Positions 57,401-64,000 of a DNA stretch of 64,000 bases are shown here, piece by piece. The notes beneath the pieces were generated by a model, which was not told the origin of the DNA, made no database searches, and worked only from the letters and a program-made list of their open reading frames with translations. The translations under genes and the position numbers were made by a program. The stretch comes from Plazaster borealis (lineage: Eukaryota; Echinodermata; Asteroidea; Forcipulatida; Labidiasteridae), in assembly GCA_021014325.1 (NCBI GenBank), contig CM037469.1, positions 17,073,701 to 17,137,700 on the forward strand. The letters are read 5' to 3'. Every line of letters begins with the position of its first letter. The stretch's first letter is position 1.

Positions 57401-60400
57401 TAAATTTAAGCAGCGCTACGACATTGCTCCCTGGTCATGGTCTTGGTGCCCCTTCAAAGGATTCGCATTTACTTTTTCCAATGAAAATAGCATTGCTCTC
57501 TCTGAGATGAAATTATTGGCATGGTATGATATGTTTTTACCAAATGTCCCTGAAACGATTTGTCCATAGTAAGGTTTTGTTGAGAGAAAGCGTCTTAAAG
57601 GTATTATACAGGATTGGTAGAGCTGACAAAATATTCACAGACAGTGTTCATGTTTTGTGTGATCAACCATATACATGAAATAACAAACCTGTGAAATTTG
57701 GGCTTAATCCGTTTCGTGAGTCAGGAGAAAATAGTGAAAAGCCATGCACAATTTTCAGCATGTAAACTCATTGTCTTTAATTTTGGTTGTAACAACTGAA
57801 AACCAACTGGGTTTTTTTAAAAATGGTTTTCAGATTCAGTTTTCTCAAATATGACTTCATTTCAGGGGGAAAACATTTCTCAGAAAAAATGGTTCTAGTA
57901 TGAACTTCATAATCAGTAAGCTTTCAGACTAAAATTAAACAATAACGTTTATCCTTATTACCAATCCTGTGTAATACCTTTAAATCTCAGAACGTTCACA
58001 AAGGTACTACCAGTATTCTGACACAATTATTCTCTAAATAATTATACAGACGAGAGCAATCTCAGAACGTTCACAAAGGTACTACCAGTATTCTGACGCA
58101 ATTATTCTCTAAATAATTATACAGACGAGAGCATATCCAGTGAGGACCGACGAGCCTTCGCCAATCTCGTCCTCCTCTTCAGCGAGTTGATTCGCTGCGA
58201 CGTCTTCTCCCATGATGCCTACATGTGCACGCTCATCTCACGTGGGGATCTGACGACCAGCCCGCCGCCTCCCGTCAGTGAACCACCGCCCTCTAGTGAG
58301 AGGATGGACATCGATCCTGAGAAGCGGACGCCGTCTGAAATCAAAGAAGAGGTCAGAAAATTTAGCCGTGTCGACTACAGCTACAGCTACGGCTATATTT
58401 CCCCGCCATCATACATTGAAGTATAGGATGTCCTTAGCAACATCCTTAGCAACAGTCGTAGCTGTAGCCGCCATTTCGGAAGTGGCCTTTTACTTGTTAG
58501 ATCTTTAGGGCCCAAGTTCATAGAGCTGATGAAGCACAAAAAGTAGCTAAGCATAAAACAGTTATGCTTACCAGAATATGGTTACAAGCTAAAACACCAT
58601 GTCGCAGCTGTAACTGGTATTCTGCTCATCTTTGCTTAGCAGCGAACTGCTAAGCAATACTGCTTAAGCAGAGTTATGAAATTTGGCCCTGGAACTAAGT
58701 GAAACAACAAAATGAAATAATGCATGAACTGATAAGATTTGAGTCTTTTGTTTTGTATTTTTGAAATGGATCAGAGAGATACTCGTCAAAGTCAGACGAC
58801 TTTCTGAATAAGATTATGGAATGTTAGGGTTAAAGGGACTTACTTTTAACTACAAGCGTCAGTTTCATTACACACAATTTATATTTTATACAAAATATGA
58901 TTTTCTTTATTCACTCTGCTGCATGGTTATAGTGTTAAATTACAATGTTACTGTTTTGTGTTTTTTCGATGGATTAATTAATTTTGTTGACTTTATCTCC
59001 GTAGCCCAAGGATATGGATGACATTGAGATTAAGCAGGAGCCTGAGGAGAAAGAAGACTACGATGATTCCGACGACGATACCAAACCAAGTGGGATCCAG
59101 AAGAAGGAATCCGTCTCCTTCCAGGAGAAGTTCCTGGAGGCCATTCAGTCCAACAAGCTCACCGCCGAGACGGACTTCTTTGATGACGAGAAGGACGATC
59201 GCAAGAAAGGCTTCCGGGAGTGCTCCACGCCGTCCCCACACCAATCCAAACCCAACAGGCACCTCATGTACGCCATGCATTTCCCGATTCCACAAGACGA
59301 GATGTCGGCTCATGAGTGCAACCAACGTCTGGTGCTCCTGTACGGCTTCGGGAAAGCCCGGGACGAAGCCAGGCATACCGTCAAACGAATCCAGAGGGAG
59401 ACCCTTCGGGCCCTCGGAAGCAAGAAGGAGACCCCCGGTAAGAGCGACAGCAAGACCAAGCACATCAAAACGGAGGGACAGCCGGTTAATCTGGAACAGG
59501 TCGTTGAACGATACAGGACGTTGTCGTATTTCGACCAGCACATGGTGACAGCTGCCTGCGCGACGCACGTCCTGGAACAGATCCAAAGCTGCTCGCAGGG
59601 TTCGTTGGATAATCTCCCGTTAGTGGAGCAGATAACGCTCGTGTTTGAGCTCATGGAGAGCGCCCTCAACATTCACGGTCTGTTGGATTTCTCTGTGCAG
59701 TTGTTGAACTACATGAGTGTTGTGGAGGTAGAGCTGACGCAGAAGTCGTCGCCTCTTGCCGGGAACTATACCCCTAATCTATGCCTGTCAATTGTTGCAG
59801 TTTTAAGGAGATATCAGGCGTGTTTACTTGTGTCTCAGGAACAAACAGCCACCGTCTTTGAACTGTAAGTTTATTCCTTAACTCTAAACATTTTATTTAT
59901 TTATTTATTTTGTTACACATCCAACTGCACAATTACAGTCAATAACAAGACGAATAGGAGACGAGAAGGAATGTTCAGTTTTAACCCCAATGGGGAAACC
60001 CCACACAGGGACTGAAAACCCAATCCACATGCAAGGCTCTGGTCTGAGGTGGGCTTCAAACCTCGGTCCACAGAGGTGAAAGGCAGGGAAAGAAACCACT
60101 TAGCTAACCTGATCTCAATATGAAGTCACTGACACAGAGATTGAAAAACCTTTGAGTTCAAGATTTTTTTAAAAGTTAACTCATTTCCGAAAGTTGATTT
60201 ACATAGACAGCCAGGACGTGGCGTGTCGTGGCCGAGCGGATAAGAACACCTGACTCAAGCTCTTGTGTTTCTAATCAGCAGAGTGTGGGTTCGAGTCCTT
60301 GTCATGACACTTGTGTCCTGAAGCAAGACACTTAACCATTAGTGCTTCGTCCCGGATGGGACAGAAAACCGTTGGTCCTGTGTGTTGTGTAATGCACGCA

Positions 60401-63400
60401 AAAGAACCCAGTACACTTACCATAAAAGATAAGGGGTTTGCCTCGGTGTTTCTGGCTGGTCTGGCAGCAATATGTGTCACCTCACCTTGTATACCTTACA
60501 AGGTATTGTATTATGGTCTCAAAGAATCATTCTAAACACTCTCCACCAAATTTGATCTTTCGGCGCCAGGAGTGTCATTTATGACAGACATGGCGCATTA
60601 TAAGTGTCCACTATTATTATTATTGTTATTATTATTAATCAATGAGAAAATAGAATGAGCTGTTGCAAACTGCTTACCAACCAAAAGGACCTATGGTATA
60701 AATTGCAAACAATAGTCAATGGCCTGACGTTTCGACCCTAGTAGAGTCTTTTTCAAAGGCTAAGTGACAACACAACACACATACACCGGTATATACGTGT
60801 ATTATTAATCAAGTTTGCTTTTTTCAGTCTTTGCGGTGTCGTGAAACACGTGACTAACGTGACAGTGTGCTCATCAGCAGAGCGGTGCATCTTGGCATAT
60901 CTTTATGACCTCTACACTTCTTGCAGTCATCTCAAGGTAACCAGAACATCATCTTAGGTTTCTTTTACAATCATACATACATATGTGACGGATCAGAACA
61001 CCCCCCCCCCTCAATTATTTTGTTCATTAAGAATAGTTTCATTCCTTACACCCATCCGATGACCTCAATTGTTACTTACCACTTTCTTTGTAATGCTAAT
61101 TTACCATTGTGCCTCACAGACACGTCCCATACATACACAGAGGCCTCAACCTTTTAGCAAACATGTCGTTTATTCCTCTCTCTGTTTCAGATATGATTGC
61201 CAGTGACAAATAAAAGTTATTGCACGCAAAACCAGACAGTAAAAGCTGTTTTCCTCGCCAGTAATTATACCCCTGGACACACATACACTAGGTTTTTATA
61301 TATTGTCATTTCATTTAGACCACAGCGCTTTGACAAACAGACAATAGCATTGCAAATAATACAAAAAAAACCAAAAAGCATTTTAGGTGACGTGTGCACA
61401 GTTAGTTGTTCTGGGTCCAACAGACCTTTTCTTGTGAAATATGTAAATGGCACATCGCGAGTGCGCATTAACACTACTGCTTGGCAAAATGAGCGAACAT
61501 CTCGCCTTTTTGTATGAGGCTGATGGTGGCGTGACACAAACGCGTTTATGCGTCTGCCTAGTACACAACTCTATGGCGTTTGCCAACCAATGGCATCTGT
61601 ACGCATGCGTGAGTGTAATTTGCATATGTCATGGGAAAGGCTAAATTCATAAAGCTATTCATCAGGAAATATTGGATACAAAAATAATAATTTAAAGTTA
61701 TCAGAAAACCAGTTACAAGTAGTATACATTCATGTTTTTGGCTGGTAACCAATTTCTTCTGAGCAAGACTTTTCTCTGCTGAGCAGGGCCCAATTTCATA
61801 GAGCTGCTTAAGCACAAAAAGTAGCTAAGCACAAAATAATTTTGCTTACCAGAATACGGTTACCAGCCGAAGTACCATGTCACCTGTACCTTTTGTGACT
61901 GGTATCCTGCTCATTTTTGCTTAGCAGAAATTTGTTAAGTGATATTTCCTGCTTAAGCAGCTCTGTGAAATTGGGCCCAGATATGATCCCCGGTTGACCC
62001 TCTGCCATATTTCACACTGATCTAGTTATTTATTGTACAAAATTATTAAATTGCATTGAACAAGTCGATAGACCTTTATTATGGTGCGGCCATCTTGTTT
62101 TTCTTCTATTTGACCCAATGTAACCAAACCGAGGCTGGAAGGGAAAGATGATAGTCTGGTTCCTTTCATGACATGAGTATTAGAACTGCCACTTTCTCGG
62201 TACCTGACCACAACATGATCAAAGTCTAGAGATTGAGACAGGTGCATTCAATATCCCACGTAACGGGTTACCAATTAACTCTTATCCACCAGGCCAAGTT
62301 TTCGGATTTGTTCAGCAGTGTGGCCTCCAAGGTGAAGCAGACGTTGTACACCAGCATCCACCCATCAGAGTCCAACCTACTGTGGAATCCAAAGTTTATG
62401 CAGGAGTACATACTCAATTCAAGGTGATTTTGCGTGTCGTGGCTGAGCGGTTAAGAGCACCGGACTCGAGCTCTGGTGTTTCTGATCAGCAGAGTGTGGG
62501 TTCGAGACCTGGTCTTGACACTGGTGTCCTTGAGCAGATACTTTACCAAAATTGATTTGTCCTTCGGATGGGACATTAAGCAAGACACATATAGATCAGA
62601 GATAATATAACAAAGTCATAATTAGCGACAGGGTTCTCCCCAGGTTTTTTCAAAAGCGGGGGGCATTCTGGACCCAAATTTTGGAGGTTTGGCCGAAGCG
62701 TGCTGAATTGAAACAAGGTCTTCGGAATGTTTTCTACTTGGTGTTTATTTTGGTTTTAAAAGCCCTACTGTGCAATATTGGAGCATTTCTCTTTATGTTT
62801 TTTGTGAAAAAAAAGGAAATAATTATTTTATTTTATTATTATTATTTTTTGTTTGCGAATCGGCCCGATACGCTAGCTTGTGCATGGGGAGAACCCAGAG
62901 TGAAAAGATGGCAGAACAAAGCAAAAGCGAAATTAAATAAAAACAAGTAAGAGGGATTAAGAGGGGAATGTGATTGAATTACTTAGGACAACTCCCTTGC
63001 ATATCATTCATGAGTGTAAATGCCAAATGACGAGTCCAAGAATAGGTCTCCTGGTGGTTCCTTACAAGATGCACCATGTTTTAAAAAAAAAAACCTTTAG
63101 AGACCACAGTGGCCGCAAACGGCTGCAAGATCTGATCTACTTCCACTCAACCCAAAAAAGTCAAAGTAAAGTTCATGACCTTAATTGGCATTTTTCAAAT
63201 GTTTCTCATGTTAACATAGTATCTATGTTTCTGAAAACAAAACAACATTTCTGATATATATATTTTTTTCAGACACTTTTACAAGACAAAAAATTGTTTT
63301 AAAAAATCAAAGGCAAAACCATGTCTGGGCGTATGGTGATGACTATACAGAAATAAATGGTCTCTAAAGGGTTAAATTACAGAATCATCTTTTCAGGGGT

Positions 63401-64000
63401 TAAACTTTCTGAATGTCCCAAAGCAAAGGTGTGTCAATTCTTGGACTTACCCATGAACTAATCATACTGCTCTTTATCCTCTAAGCAATAACTTCATTAG
63501 TAACCCATGTTTGCAGCAGATGGCATGAAGAGAGTTGTGACAACTTGCGATTAGACGCCACTTTCGGCCCAAAAGATGCAGGGTGCCAGACTAGACTGCA
63601 AATTTGGTTGTGCTACACTTGGACCGAAAATTGCGTCCAGCGACCATGTGTGCAAAGCAAACTGATCTCACCATGTTGCAACTCTAAGGGCCTTGTCACA
63701 CGAGGCAACTTTTACAGGCAACTTGGAGGCAACCAACTGCAGTGCATGCTACAGGATCACTTTGGTAGCACATGAGTAATTTTTCAAACAATGTCTTACG
63801 ATCCCCAAGAAAATATGTGAGCATTCAAATGTGAATGCCTTTTCTTTATGGAGATTGCCTGGAACTGGTTGCCTGTAAATTGCCTCGTGTGACTTGACCC
63901 ATAATCACTACAAAGCTCTGGGCTTGGTGAACCACATTTGTTCCCAAACTATTTCTCAAACTGAATTGTTGTTTCTTCCTGCAGGGGTAGACAGTTTCAT
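41384..64000 (+). CDS. MED12: Mediator complex subunit 12, 5' part (19 exons, runs off window)
   Basis: Exons: 41384-41476, 42292-42354, 42523-42561, 43507-43611, 44251-44340, 45755-45914, 47118-47329, 47618-47728, 48998-49143, 49527-49776 (or from 49509), 51607-51706, 55305-55441, 56312-56443, 57029-57149, 58125-58351, 59005-59864, 60828-60936, 62293-62423, 63985-64000 (cut by window). This gives about 1,034 codons in one frame. MED12 anchors cyclin C-CDK8 in the Mediator kinase module (known). The N-terminus MAAF...[19 protein letters not shown] and the VKQGFNN segment (Gln41-Gly42, human Gln43-Gly44, which activates CDK8) are conserved. LCEWAV is at about 514-519 and MDIDP in exon 15. Exon 16 (860 nt) carries acidic sequence, then HFPIPQ and HECNQRLV. 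Exon 12 has a weak donor (GTTGAT); exon 15 has a duplicated acceptor. Confidence 0.95.
42602..42900. mobile_element. Family E element in MED12 intron 3
   Basis: GGTTCTCCCCATGCACAAGC at the left and TGGGGTGAAACC at the right. The inverted copy at 62632-62896 keeps both ends (GGTTCTCCCCAGG... and TGCATGGGGAGAACC). Non-coding. 42901-43015 continues with a relic like that flanking the palindrome at 17598. Confidence 0.65.
43084..43260. mobile_element. Diverged family A MITE in MED12 intron 3
   Basis: GGGCCTAATTTCATAAGCTG to GTTTATGAAATTAGGTCCT; interior GGGGTACCAGTCGTAACAAT as in the copy at 1855. Confidence 0.65.
44363..44525 (+). pseudogene. LINE reverse-transcriptase C-terminal relic
   Basis: One frame reads [20 protein letters not shown], then [14 protein letters not shown], the same conserved C-terminal motif as at 24968 from a different LINE copy. 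It lies in MED12 intron 5 just before a SINE. Confidence 0.75.
44591..44968 (+). mobile_element. tRNA-derived SINE with GCGC-TATAAG tail
   Basis: Head AGCGGATAAGAACACC and B-box GGTTCGAGTCCCGG, then AAGACACTTAACCACATGCT, GTTGTGTAATGCACG and AAAAGAACCCAGTG. The 3' end is CGCCCATCGGGTGTGATAAA, ACTTTATAAGAACTCGG and (ATT)n. The head resembles tRNA-Leu/Ser. Confidence 0.8.
45216..45683. mobile_element. CpG-rich inverted-repeat element in MED12 intron 5
   Basis: Ends CCGGTGTCGCGGTTTCAACC and, inverted, CCGGTGTCGCGGTTTCAGCT; arms of about 40 bp continue with GTATTCAGTTTTCCGG / GTACTCAGTTTTCCGG. The right end lies 71 bp before exon 6. No transposase frame was seen. Confidence 0.85.
46394..46858. 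mobile_element. Two family A-type MITEs in MED12 intron 6
   Basis: 46394-46677 is a longer variant (GGACCAATTTCATAGCGC to TTTGAAATTGGGCCC) sharing TAAGCACCGGAAGGTTAGCA with the copy at 57165. 46704-46858 is a standard copy (GGGCCAAATTCATAGAAGCC to AGCAATGAAATTGGGCCC). Confidence 0.7.
47537..47577 (+). mobile_element. SINE tail fragment
   Basis: ATACGTGCGCTATATAAGAC then (TTA)n; only the conserved 3' tail of the GCGC-TATAAG SINE/LINE type. Confidence 0.55.
47810..48222. mobile_element. Large inverted element with 40-bp tandem repeats
   Basis: The left arm starts TATTCGGTTTGCATTAACAC and the right arm ends GGTGTTACCGCAAACCGAAT. Between them AGAGTAGATT units begin at 47901, 47941, 47981, 48021 and 48061 (exact 40-bp period), then AGTTCTTTTCAGAAT at 48084-48098 and the inverted arm. 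Related to 3081-3345. It lies in MED12 intron 8. Confidence 0.88.
48345..48800. mobile_element. SINE fragment (inverted) and an unclassified repeat
   Basis: 48345-48455 (TTCTGGGTTCTTTTATG, GGACCTACGGCTTAATGTC) is the SINE middle on the minus strand. 48475-48790 shares GACCTACTTCCGCTCAA-type and GTACGGTGATGGAAATACAG segments with 62975-63380. A C13 run follows at about 48787. Confidence 0.5.
49850..50770. repeat. Satellite-like array in MED12 intron 10, 205-bp higher-order unit
   Basis: Built of subunits of roughly 100 bp containing AACTCAACACCCAAACTGTT, GGACTCTGGTTATGGTGGTA and TGATCGCATGTAAAGCATGA. Two adjacent 205-bp units (about 50079-50283 and 50284-50488) are almost identical, and the outer subunits are more diverged. 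Confidence 0.9.
50882..51063. mobile_element. Family A palindromic MITE in MED12 intron 10
   Basis: GGGCCCAATTTCATAGAGCT to GCAGCTCTATGAAATTTTCC; interior GTTACCAGCCAAAGTATCAT. Confidence 0.78.
51107..51520 (-). mobile_element. tRNA-derived SINE, inverted
   Basis: Read on the minus strand: head GGCCGAGCGGATAAGAACAC, B-box GGGTTCGAATCAC, CACTTAACCACATGCTTCGT, and a tail with GCGCTATATATAC and (ACT)n. It fills the region before exon 11. Confidence 0.75.
51838..52151. mobile_element. Foldback MITE with TATAGACCTTTC ends
   Basis: TATAGACCTTTCCATTGTTG faces GCAATAGAAAGGTCTATA. Only the tips are clearly complementary. It lies in MED12 intron 11. Confidence 0.7.
52516..53397 (-). mobile_element. 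Two inverted SINE copies
   Basis: 52516-52855 and 53045-53397 share CATTATTACCCCTGGTCACT, AGCTCCCTGGGGAGTATACA and GAAGCAATTATAGTTAAGTG, and both begin (as printed) with (TAA)n. The first has a good head on the minus strand (GTGGCCGAGTGGATAAGAAC); the second head is more diverged. Confidence 0.75.
53908..54090. mobile_element. Family G repeat, uninterrupted copy
   Basis: GGCATGATATTCTTCCTACG to CCAAGGACCAAATATCATGC. This shows the state before insertion of the composite element in the copy at 24496-25235. Confidence 0.65.
54375..54560. repeat. ATTT-rich low-complexity tract
   Basis: Long run of TTTA/ATTT units ending in G8 near 54542; no coding capacity. The rest of intron 11 (54091-54374, 54561-55304) shows nothing recognised. 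Confidence 0.9.
55680..56270. mobile_element. tRNA-derived SINE relics in MED12 intron 12
   Basis: 55680-55775 is an inverted copy (minus strand TGGTCCAGTGGTTAGACGGC, GGGTTTGAAACC). 56165-56240 has A-box TAGCTCAGTTGGTAGAGC and B-box GGTTCAAGTCC; a decayed relative lies at about 55905-55990. The tail GTTCAACCCAAACTTAA is shared. Acceptor stems do not pair, so these are not functional tRNA genes. Confidence 0.65.
56860..56950 (+). mobile_element. tRNA-like SINE head in MED12 intron 13
   Basis: GGGCTAGATAGCTCAGTTGG, then GCAGGTTCAATACC; same family as 56165. Confidence 0.6.
57165..57434. mobile_element. Family A variant MITE abutting MED12 exon 14
   Basis: CGCAATTTCACCCAGCTGCT to AGCGCTACGACATTGCTCCC; carries the segment related to the copy at 46394. 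It starts 15 bp after the exon 14 donor at 57150. Confidence 0.6.
57599..57979. mobile_element. Family B MITE in MED12 intron 14
   Basis: Ends AGGTATTATACAGGATTGG and CCAATCCTGTGTAATACCT with TTAA at 57595-57598 and 57980-57983. Interior largely unlike the other copies. Confidence 0.82.
57983..58132. repeat. 75-bp tandem duplication over the MED12 exon 15 acceptor
   Basis: Copies 57983-58057 and 58058-58132 differ at one base (GACACAATT versus GACGCAATT). Each contains the acceptor ATTATACAG followed by ACGAGAGC, the start of exon 15. The real exon is taken from the second copy (58125). Confidence 0.95.
58371..58690. mobile_element. Foldback unit and family A MITE in MED12 intron 15
   Basis: 58371-58490 matches the right part of 40103-40385 (GACTACAGCTACAGCTACGG, CCTTAGCAACAGTCGTAGCT). 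58508-58690 is a family A copy (GGGCCCAAGTTCATAGAGCT to TTATGAAATTTGGCCC). Confidence 0.7.
59895..60120 (-). mobile_element. Second-family SINE, inverted, in MED12 intron 16
   Basis: On the minus strand: GCTAAGTGGTTTCTTTCCCT, GAGGTTTGAAGCCC and AGCCTTGCATGTGGATTGGG, matching 37070-37270. Confidence 0.6.
60220..60640 (+). mobile_element. Full-length tRNA-derived SINE in MED12 intron 16
   Basis: Head GTGGCCGAGCGGATAAGAAC, B-box GGTTCGAGTCC, AAGACACTTAACC, GTGTTGTGTAATGCACGCAA, AAAAGAACCCAGTACACTTA and a terminal (TTA)n. The best-preserved copy. 60690-60760 (GACGTTTCGACCCTAGTAGA) is a further repeat fragment. Confidence 0.8.
61640..61978. mobile_element. Two family A MITEs in MED12 intron 17
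   Basis: 61640-61780 is diverged (GCTAAATTCATAAAGCTA...GGCTGGTAACC). 61786-61978 is standard (GGGCCCAATTTCATAGAGCT to TGTGAAATTGGGCCC). Confidence 0.75.
62069..62229. mobile_element. Family C foldback MITE near MED12 exon 18
   Basis: TAGACCTTTATTATGGTGCG to ATGATCAAAGTCTAGA; interior TAGTCTGGTTCCTTTCATG. Confidence 0.7.
62432..63380. mobile_element. SINE 5' part, family E element and an unclassified repeat in MED12 intron 18
   Basis: 62432-62585: SINE head CGTGGCTGAGCGGTTAAGAG with B-box GGTTCGAGACC, truncated, starting about 8 bp after the exon 18 donor. 62632-62896: family E in the opposite orientation to 42602. 62975-63380: relative of 48475-48790. 63381-63984 shows only a short CAACTTTTACAGGCAACTTG-type duplication. 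Confidence 0.6.

Noticed and set aside
58993..59586. A 197-codon frame on the minus strand over MED12 exon 16
   Set aside because: It overlaps a well-supported MED12 exon with conserved protein sequence; the antisense frame has no motif.

Overview
This is a eukaryotic (animal) window of about 64 kb. The protein-coding part holds six intronless core-histone genes with canonical metazoan histone 3' ends, plus three intron-split genes: a GPR161-like G-protein-coupled receptor, mitochondrial methionyl-tRNA synthetase (MARS2), and the 5' part of Mediator subunit 12 (MED12). The histone proteins, a TTAGGG-type telomere motif inside a repeat, and the heavy load of short inverted-repeat elements point to an invertebrate deuterostome. 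An echinoderm, probably a starfish, is my best guess. That is inference: no sequence search was run.

Layout. From 3.7 to 17.3 kb, on the minus strand, lies the GPR161-like receptor in three coding exons (16947-17335, 14913-15703, 3674-3924). Its second intron is about 11 kb and contains two divergent histone pairs: H2A(-)/H2B(+) at 5.4-6.6 kb and H2B(-)/H2A(+) at 10.0-11.1 kb. The pairs are inverted copies of each other. H3 (20.3 kb) and H4 (23.5 kb) follow singly on the minus strand. No H1 gene was seen. From 24 to 31 kb there is only repeat-rich DNA, including an inserted composite element with telomere-like repeats and a LINE relic. MARS2 occupies 31.3-40.6 kb on the minus strand in 11 exons with consistent phases (576 codons). 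MED12 starts head-to-head with it at 41384 on the plus strand and runs off the window end. Nineteen exons (about 1,034 codons, the last one partial) could be joined in frame.

How the genes relate. The histone genes are replication-dependent types: TATA and CCAAT boxes, an ATTTGCAT octamer upstream of each H2B, and a GGCTCTTTTCAGAGCC stem-loop with a purine-rich downstream element at each 3' end. The minus-strand H2A and H2B genes lie in sense inside the receptor intron, so the receptor pre-mRNA should carry histone processing signals. MARS2 and MED12 start codons are 817 bp apart and probably share a bidirectional promoter.

Repeats fill most non-coding space. The main ones are a roughly 190-bp palindromic MITE beginning GGGCCCAATTTCATAG (family A, at least a dozen copies) and a TTAA-flanked MITE superfamily with terminal inverted repeats (family B, about ten copies). 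There are also several smaller foldback elements (C, D, E, F), tRNA-derived SINEs and many tandem arrays. Exon coordinates were derived by hand from splice consensus, reading-frame continuity and recalled similarity to the human proteins.
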